From Cyrtodaria siliqua (lineage: Eukaryota; Mollusca; Bivalvia; Adapedonta; Hiatellidae), in contig JAWPHD010002613.1 of assembly GCA_037043455.1 (NCBI GenBank), forward strand, positions 1-64,000: 64,000 nucleotides of DNA, given 5' to 3'. The notes under the pieces are model-generated. The model was not told where the DNA came from, searched no databases, and saw only the letters and a list, made by a program, of their open reading frames with translations. Made by a program: the position numbers and the translations under genes. Shown in pieces: positions 60,401 to 64,000 of the stretch (the stretch's first letter is position 1; each line of letters starts with the position of its first letter).

Positions 60401-63400
60401 GTTTTACGCAATCGAGGTAATACTCATATATCTTCAGTAGCACAGTCGGACTCGATGTAATGCTCATATAATTCAGTAGCACAGTCGGACTCGATGAAAT
60501 ACTCATATAGCTTCAATAGCACAGTCGAAATCGAGGTACTGCTCATATAATTCAGTAGCACAGTCGGACTCTGGGTAATGCTCATATAATTTCAGTAGCA
60601 CAGTCGGAATCGAGGTACTGCTCATATAATTCAGTAGCACAGTCGGATTCGAGGTAATGCTCATATAGTTCATTAGCACAGTCGGAATCGAGGTACTGCT
60701 CATATAGTTCAGTAGCACAGTCGGAATCCAGGTAATACGCATATAGTTTCAGTAGCGCAGTCGGAATCGAGGTAATACGCATATAGTTTCAGTAGCACAT
60801 TTGGGATCGAGGGTGAAACCACAAGTTTAGAAACACTGTAACAGTTAACTGATAACTCGTGTTCTCACGTCGATCAGTAGATAAGCTGCTTTAGTATCAA
60901 AGTGATTGTCATATATTTAGCATAACAATGATCTCAGTGTGTATGTCATTTGTTATAATTCTTTTATTTCTAGTTTCAGAGAGACATACACAGATTTCAC
61001 GGGCGAAACATGTACCTTTTGAAAGCGTGCATGCAGACTTACCTGGTCAACATGATAATAACAGTCCACATCCGGTCGTTCAGAGACCAACGCAAAACAG
61101 TGCAGTCAGTACACTCGACAAACCAGGATCAACCTTATCTCCCAGCGGGCACGATACATCACACGTGCAGGGACCGAAAGGACGTGGAAACAATTCGGAC
61201 GAAGAACGTCTTGTTTTGTTTAATCGAGGTAATACTTAAATAGTTTTAGTTGCACATCCTGTATCTAGAGTAAAATCACATATTTAGAAACACTGTTACA
61301 GTAATTGATACATAGACGTTGATCACTCGATAATCTGCTGTAGTATGTAAGTAATTGAAATCATTTGGGATAACAAATCGCAATGTTTTTGTTATTTGTT
61401 ATATTTCTTTTATTTCTAGTTTCGGAGAGACATACACAGATTGCACGGGCGAATCATGTACCTTTTGAAAGCGTTCATGTAGACTTACCTGGTCAACATG
61501 ATAACAACAGTCCACATGCGGTCGTTCACAGACCAATGCTGAACAGTGCAGTCAGTACTCTCGACAAACTGGGATCATCCTCATCACCCAGTGTTCACGA
61601 TACATCACCCGTGCATGGACCGGAAGGACGTGGACATAATACGGATGAATATGTCCTTTACCGAGATGCACGAATGCCAACGAATACAGAAGCACGTCCC
61701 GTCTTTCGTAATCGAGGTAATACTCATATAGCTTCAGTAGCACAGTCGAAATCGAGGTACTGCTCATATAATTCAGTAGCACAGTCGGAATCGAGGTAAT
61801 ACGCATATAGTTTCAATAGCACATTTGGAATCTAGGGTGAAACCAGAAGTTTAGAGACACTGTTACAGTTAACTGATAACTCGTGTGCTCACGTTGACCA
61901 CTAGGTAAGCTGCTGCAGAATCAAAGTGATATAGCATAACCAATAATCTCAATGTTTATGTTATTTGTTATATTTCTTTTATTTCTAGTTTTGGATAGAC
62001 ATACACAGATTGCACGGGCGAAGCCTGTAGCTTTTGAAAGCTTACCTGTAGACTTACCTGGTCGTCATGATAATAACAGTCCACATCCGGTCGATCACAG
62101 ACCAGCGCAAAACAATGCAGTCGGTATACTCGACAAACTAGGGTCAACTTTATCTTCCAGCGTGCACGATACATCACACGGTCAGGGACCGGAAGGACGT
62201 GGACACAATTCGGACGAAGAACGTCTTGTCTTGTTTAATCGAGGTAATACTTAAATGGTTTTAGTAGCACATCCTGAATCTAGAGTGAAACCACCAGTTT
62301 AGAAACACTGTTACAGTTAACTGATCACTGGTGTGCTCACGGTGATCAGTAGGTAAGCTGTTGTAGTATCAAGGTGATTGCCATATGATTTAGCATAACA
62401 ATGATCTCAATGTTTATATTATTTGTTATATTTCTTTTATTTCTAGTTTCGGGGAGTCATACACATATTGCACGGGCGAAGCCTGTACCTTTTGAAAGCG
62501 TGCATGTAGACTTACCTGGTCAACATGATAACAACAGTCCACATCCGGTTGTTCACAGACCAGTGCAAAACAATACAGTCAGTACACTCGACAAACTGGG
62601 ATCAACATTATCTCCCAGCGTTCACGATACATCTCACGTGCAGGGAGCGGAAGGACGTGGACACATTTCGGTGCATCCGGAATATAGAGTAAAACCACAA
62701 GTTAATTTACTCGAGCCGTTTGGAAACAATAAATTGGATATTTCTAGTGTTCATCTCGCCTCGCAAGCGGAACAAACGCAAGCCATGGATAATTCAAAAA
62801 TACAAACTCAACGCAACAGAATGACGAACATGGAAACTAGAGATACCGTTTCTGAGAGACATACACTGGTTGCACGGGCGAAACCTGTATATTTTGATAG
62901 CGTACATGTAGACTTACCTAGTCAACATGCTACTAACAGTCCACATCCGGTCGTTCACAGACCACCGCAAGTCAGTATACTCGTTAAACTAGGGTCATCC
63001 TTGTCTCCCGACGTGCACGATACAGCACACGTGCAGGGACCGGAAGGACGTGGACACGTTTCGGTAGTATATCCAAGATCTAGAGTGAAACCACAAGCTA
63101 ATATACTCGAGCCGTTTGGAAACAATAAAAGTAACATTTCTACTGTTCGCCTCGCCTTGCAAGCAGAACAAACGCAAACCATAGAAGATGCAGAAGCAAA
63201 ACGCAATAGAGTGACGACAATGCAAACTAGAAATACCGTTTCTGAGAGACATACACTGATTGCACGGGCGAAACCTGTATTTTTTGAAAGTGTGCATGTC
63301 GACCTACCTGGTCAACATTATAATAACAGTCCACATTCGGTCGTTCACAGACCAATGCAAAACAATGCAGTCAGTATACTCGACAAACTGGGAGCAACAT

Positions 63401-64000
63401 TATCTCCCAGGGTGCACGATACACCACACGTGCAGGGACCGAAAGGACGTGTACACGTTTCGGTTGTATATCCAGGATCTAGAGTGAAACCACAAGCTAA
63501 TATACTCGAGCCATCTGGAAACAATAAAATTAACATTTCTAGTGTTCGCCTCGCCATGCAAGCGGAACAAACGCAATCCATGGAAGATGCAGACATACAA
63601 GAAAAACGCAATAGAGTGACGACAATGCAAACTAGAAATACCGTTTCTGAGAGACATACACTGATTGCAAGGGCGAAGCCTGTATTTTTTGAAAGTGTGC
63701 ATGTAGATCAACCTGGTAGTCCACATTCGGTCGTTCACAGACCAATGCAAAACAATGCAGTCAGTATACTCGACAAACTGGGAGCAACATTATCTCCCAG
63801 GGTGCACGATACACCACACGTGCAGGGACCGAAAGGACGTGTACACGTTTCGGTTGTATATCCAGGATCTAGAGTGAAACCACAAGCTAATATACTCGAG
63901 CCATCTGGAAACAATAAAATTAAAATTTTTAGTGTTCGCCTCGCCATGCAAGCGGAACAAACGCAATCCATGGAAGATGCAGACATACAAGAAAAACGCA
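42381..64000 (+). CDS. Giant secreted tandem-repeat protein, unknown family (spliced, 3' end outside window)
   Basis: Proposed exons: 42381-42450, 53945-54193, 55204-55461, 55636-55932, 56215-57177, 57517-57771, 57954-58250, 58533-59495, 59695-59949, 60132-60416, 60974-61228, 61420-61716, 61989-62243, 62447-64000 onward. Exon 1 encodes a signal peptide. All later complete exons are phase 1-1, multiples of three, stop-free, begin after a 'tttctag|tt'-type acceptor and end 'cgag|gtaat'. They carry at least 20 copies of a ~84-residue module: VSERHTQIARAKP..., HVDLPGQHDNNSPHPVVHRP, LDKLGSTLSPSVHDT, QGPEGRGHN. Over 2,080 residues so far. There is no Cys or Trp outside the signal peptide. It is His-, Pro-, Asn- and Asp-rich and probably disordered and extracellular. 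I recognise no known family. A structural, adhesive, mineral-binding or mucosal role would be guesswork. Exon 1 is linked by phase and signal peptide only. Confidence 0.7.
42455..46246. repeat. Minisatellite, ~43 bp unit, about 88 copies, starting at the exon 1 donor
   Basis: Unit: 'gattatatgcagggtgattt' + 'caaatatcgtatacaacacg' + '(t/c)at'. Sub-variants have 'gaatggtga', 'gataatatgc' or a shortened unit. The array begins four bases after the donor GT: the first 'ttatatgcagggtgatttc' is joined directly to 'gtaag'. Small open frames are artefacts. Confidence 0.96.
46247..47084. other. Intron 1 of the repeat-protein gene, no gene recognised
   Basis: Open frames of 127 codons (46172-46555, partly minisatellite) and 103 codons (46696-47007) have no recognisable motif. 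A 'gaccttttgatcttgg' block near 46450 resembles the repeat at the window start. Confidence 0.4.
47085..47315 (-). mobile_element. Hairpin MITE, family H, copy 2
   Basis: 'ggattttataacggatattt' at one end, imperfect hairpin 'ccaaccccgggttc...gattggatgggg', and 'ctcggaccacgtaatta' at the other end. It has the same order as 52238-52462 and is the inverse of 28146-28390. Confidence 0.7.
47605..47655 (-). mobile_element. Short end fragment of the Penelope-like element
   Basis: 'ggtataaaagccgaacagga' followed by 'tcgcattcac' and 'agtcaactaaaaacaca' matches the terminal block at 15104 and 30408 with several differences. Confidence 0.45.
47706..47888. repeat. Minisatellite, 15 bp unit, about 12 copies
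   Basis: 'taag(c/t)(g/a)acactaaag' repeats. The multiple-of-three unit leaves frames open on both strands (93 and 122 codons), which are artefacts. Confidence 0.95.
47889..48212 (-). mobile_element. SINE family B, near full length
   Basis: On the minus strand the head reads 'tggcgcagtcggtagcgc' (A box) and 'gggttcaatcc' (B box), both clear tRNA promoter elements. The body contains 'gtgttcttgggcaagacacg' and the 3' tail is 'gccgttaaataacattcaat'. Related copies: 33874-34412, 34955-35035 and 49428-49692. It is not a functional tRNA gene. Confidence 0.85.
48213..48380. other. Intron spacer with short tandem words
   Basis: Contains three 'tatgggacac(t)ata' words at 48220-48255. Nothing else recognised. 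Confidence 0.5.
48381..48858 (-). mobile_element. 'gaaaaagaaacgc' transposon, copy 2 (left arm of an inverted pair)
   Basis: Starts 'atactgaaaggaaaattaaa' and ends 'cgtttctttttcctttcagt' + 'ata'. The body is the reverse complement of 12888-13355 ('gctcacctgcttgagccaaa', 'aggacaggcctaatgtcg'). Non-coding; the 65-codon open frame here is incidental. Confidence 0.8.
48921..49408 (+). mobile_element. 'gaaaaagaaacgc' transposon, copy 3 (right arm of an inverted pair)
   Basis: Starts 'tatactgaaaggaaaaagaa' and ends 'tttctttttcctttcagtat' + 'ata'. It is head to head with copy 2 and separated from it by a 66 bp palindrome. Confidence 0.8.
49428..49692 (-). mobile_element. SINE family B, diverged copy
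   Basis: The order of blocks matches 47925-48212 ('agccccagtgagaggggaaa', 'aacgtgctgggaggataaac', 'gggtttac', 'aagtgtctcgcc'). The tRNA-like head at the right is heavily mutated. Confidence 0.6.
49969..50260. repeat. Minisatellite, 56 bp unit, five copies
   Basis: 'atcaactatggattatacta' + 'tgtgtatgatacgcagatat' + 'aattaatacggagtgt'. One copy lacks 'ggattata'. Confidence 0.93.
50262..52240 (-). pseudogene. Non-LTR retrotransposon (CR1/Jockey-like), 5'-truncated, nearly intact RT
   Basis: A frame of 474 codons (51940-50516) has the full RT order: NYRPISILPTLSKILE, QSGFRKSHSCHTALTKL, FIDFKKAFDLVNH, TGVPQGSILGPLLF, and the catalytic FADDVTL, then a C-terminal domain ending in ELKWLNVHDRIQ and WNSIAPPMR. 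The N-terminal continuation (STKSTGLGGIGPHILK, about 52200-51880) lies in another frame, so one frameshift near 51860 breaks it. There is no endonuclease domain: the element ends abruptly at 52240 beside a MITE. The 3' end has 'aataaagcatttattgtt' and an (ATT)n tail at 50262-50297. It sits antisense in intron 1 of the repeat-protein gene. It is a mobile element, not a host gene. Confidence 0.88.
52241..52462 (-). mobile_element. Hairpin MITE, family H, copy 3
   Basis: 'gattttataacggatattac' at the left, hairpin 'cataccccagccaaccca...ggggttggatggggtatg' and 'ctcggaccacgtaatgc' at the right. It directly abuts the 5'-truncation point of the LINE. Confidence 0.75.
52463..53145. other. Intron 1, no feature recognised
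   Basis: AT-rich. A 75-codon minus-strand open frame at 52367-52594 overlaps the MITE and has no motif. Confidence 0.45.
53146..53633. mobile_element. Mariner-like foldback element with ~200 bp arms
   Basis: Left arm 'cactgcacgactttaaaaac' to about 53370; right arm from about 53424 to 'gtttttaaagtcgttgagtg'. The arms pair almost throughout. Both outer ends lie next to TA. The short centre (53357-53405) reads on the minus strand MHRRCQACIAANGG, similar in style to the C-terminal tail of some Tc1/mariner-type transposases. A deletion derivative of an autonomous element is likely. Confidence 0.7.
53945..54193 (+). CDS. Repeat-protein exon 2 (first module)
   Basis: Acceptor 'atttatag' ends at 53944 and donor 'gtaata' starts at 54194. 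249 bp, phase 1-1. With the G of exon 1 it starts AAPERQTLTARAKSV-like rather than VSERH, the only exon with this start. One module with NNSPHPVVHRP and LDKLGSTLTPSVQDT. It has no in-frame hydrophobic leader upstream, unlike several later exons. Confidence 0.75.
54194..55203. other. Intron 2 with a tRNA-like remnant
   Basis: The first ~75 bases are homologous to coding sequence of the long exons (see findings). At 54829-54900, minus strand, 'ccagcgcagttgagtgag' and 'gacgattcaagcc' resemble degenerate A and B boxes followed by a T-run, probably a decayed tRNA-derived SINE head. Otherwise AT-rich and featureless. Confidence 0.4.
55204..55461 (+). CDS. Repeat-protein exon 3 (short module)
   Basis: Acceptor 'tttatttctag', donor 'gtaata'. 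258 bp, phase 1-1. One module: VSERHKEIAQAKHVSFESVY, then NNSPPHPVVDRP, with an extra Tyr-Gly insert (NNAVYGSILDKL), ending HPFNR. An upstream in-frame ATG at 55176 would add MLLYFLLFL. Confidence 0.8.
55636..55932 (+). CDS. Repeat-protein exon 4 (B-type module)
   Basis: 297 bp, phase 1-1. B-type modules differ from the short type by NSAINILGNLG in the middle and a longer end, TDENVLYRDA...EARPVFRNR. Near copies are exons 7, 10 and 12. Confidence 0.8.
56215..57177 (+). CDS. Repeat-protein exon 5 (long, three fused modules)
   Basis: 963 bp, phase 1-1, 321 codons. Three modules are fused without introns through linkers that read VSVVYAGSRVKPQ, NILEPFENNKMDISSVRL and ALQAEQTQAM...AKRNRVT. The linker looks helical and basic at its end. 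Its near copy is exon 8, 2,318 bp downstream. Confidence 0.85.
57234..57412. repeat. Intronic minisatellite, ~39 bp unit, 4-5 copies
   Basis: 'acagtaattgatagattata' + 'ttgtgaaacagtttt' repeats just after exon 5. The paralogous intron after exon 8 (about 59555-59590) has one unit, which accounts for the 140 bp difference in block spacing. Confidence 0.9.
57517..57771 (+). CDS. Repeat-protein exon 6 (short module)
   Basis: 255 bp, phase 1-1. VSERYTQIAQAKHVPFESVP, VHRDNNSPHPVIDRP, NNAVYGSIHDKLGSTVSP, ending EEHPVNR. Near copy of exon 9. Confidence 0.8.
57954..58250 (+). CDS. Repeat-protein exon 7 (B-type module)
   Basis: 297 bp, phase 1-1. Near copy of exon 4, at +2,318 bp. An in-frame leader from ATG 57905 or 57920 (MFMVFVIFLVL) precedes the acceptor. 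Confidence 0.8.
58533..59495 (+). CDS. Repeat-protein exon 8 (long, three fused modules)
   Basis: 963 bp, phase 1-1, same length and layout as exon 5. By hand I count about 22 nucleotide differences between them over 963 bp, some 16 of them amino-acid changing, with no indel and no stop. Confidence 0.85.
59695..59949 (+). CDS. Repeat-protein exon 9 (short module)
   Basis: 255 bp, phase 1-1. VSEKYTQIVQAKHVPFESVP start, NNRPHPVVHRP (NNR replaces the usual NNS), GSILNKLGSTVSP. Near copy of exon 6. Confidence 0.8.
60132..60416 (+). CDS. Repeat-protein exon 10 (B-type module, 12 bp shorter)
   Basis: 285 bp, phase 1-1. B-type with four codons missing near the end (PPSPVLRNR). In-frame leader from ATG 60083 or 60098. 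Confidence 0.8.
60417..60830. repeat. Intronic minisatellite containing the exon-end donor, ~10 copies of ~40 bp
   Basis: Unit 'ttcagtagcacagtcggaat' + 'cgaggtaatgctcatata'. Each unit includes 'cgaggtaat', the sequence at the exon 10 donor ('cgag|gtaat'). Smaller versions with two to three units follow exons 4, 7 and 12. Minus-strand open frames here are artefacts. Confidence 0.88.
60974..61228 (+). CDS. Repeat-protein exon 11 (short module)
   Basis: 255 bp, phase 1-1. VSERHTQISRAKHVPFESVH, ADLPGQHDNNSPHPVVQRP, ending EERLVLFNR. Read-through past the donor stops after three codons (TAA at 61237). Confidence 0.8.
61420..61716 (+). CDS. Repeat-protein exon 12 (B-type module)
   Basis: 297 bp, phase 1-1. 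VSERHTQIARANHVPFESVH; TDEYVLYRDARMPTNTEARP. In-frame leader from ATG 61383 (MFLLFVIFLLFL). Confidence 0.8.
61989..62243 (+). CDS. Repeat-protein exon 13 (short module)
   Basis: 255 bp, phase 1-1. Starts VLDRHTQIARAKPVAFESLP (LDR replaces SER) and ends EERLVLFNR, like exon 11. In-frame leader from ATG 61952. Confidence 0.8.
62447..64000 (+). CDS. Repeat-protein exon 14 (very long, at least four fused modules, open at window edge)
   Basis: Acceptor 'tttatttctag' ends at 62446. The phase 1 frame is open for 1,554 bases to the window end with no stop. Modules start near 62447, 62860, 63240 and 63650, separated by VKPQANILEP...AKRNRVTTM linkers. The last two are nearly identical over about 390 bp, and the fourth lacks five codons after DQPG. 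Minus-strand frames listed by simple ORF calling across this exon are shadows. Confidence 0.85.

Noticed and set aside
58086..63990. Minus-strand frames of 60-116 codons across the repeat gene
   Set aside because: Shadows of the plus-strand exons: they recur at the same offset in every module and change with the plus-strand codons.
53945..64000. Neuropeptide or antimicrobial precursor processed at KR sites
   Set aside because: KR occurs in some linkers (AKRNR) but is replaced by QR in others, and no amidation Gly or Cys framework is conserved. The modules lack the regular dibasic spacing of such precursors.

Overview
The window is animal nuclear DNA: split genes with GT-AG introns, AT-rich spacers, tRNA-derived SINEs, non-LTR retrotransposon fragments and very heavy minisatellite content. 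A Trk-type receptor tyrosine kinase and molluscan-style repeats suggest a lophotrochozoan, most likely a bivalve mollusc. The species is inference; nothing in the sequence fixes it.

Layout. 1-26,960: the 3' two thirds of a plus-strand Trk (neurotrophin-receptor-like) gene in eight exons, from the second half of the membrane-proximal Ig domain to the stop codon at 26,960. All exon phases match and the kinase is intact. The introns hold a foldback element, a Crypton-type recombinase remnant, SINEs, a decayed Penelope-like reverse transcriptase and three large minisatellites (50, 26 and 30 bp units). 26,961-42,330: an intergenic graveyard of MITE-like hairpins, LINE 3' ends, nested SINEs and a 3.55 kb array of a 79 bp unit. 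42,381-64,000 (open at the right edge): a second plus-strand gene that I cannot assign to any family. A signal-peptide exon appears to splice across 11.5 kb (a 43 bp minisatellite, an inverted transposon pair, a truncated LINE and a mariner-like foldback element) to at least 13 further exons. These encode at least 20 tandem copies of an approximately 84-residue module. Every complete internal exon is symmetric phase 1-1, a multiple of three in length and free of stops. The predicted product exceeds 2,080 residues and its repeat part has no Cys and no Trp.

How things fit together. The Trk exons encode a receptor with an NPNY adaptor site in the juxtamembrane region, a YxxxDYY activation loop and a YIDLL C-terminal phospholipase-C-gamma-type site, so the classical Trk signalling scheme is likely kept. 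The repeat gene seems to grow by whole-exon and multi-exon block duplication, including a recent block of about 2.2-2.3 kb, and by fusion of modules into long exons. A theme shared by both genes is minisatellites that begin at, or contain, the 5' splice site of an exon. This is clearest after the Trk exon ending at 5692 and in the introns of the repeat gene.

Minisatellites make up very roughly a quarter of the window by my estimate. Most open frames inside them are artefacts of periodic sequence.
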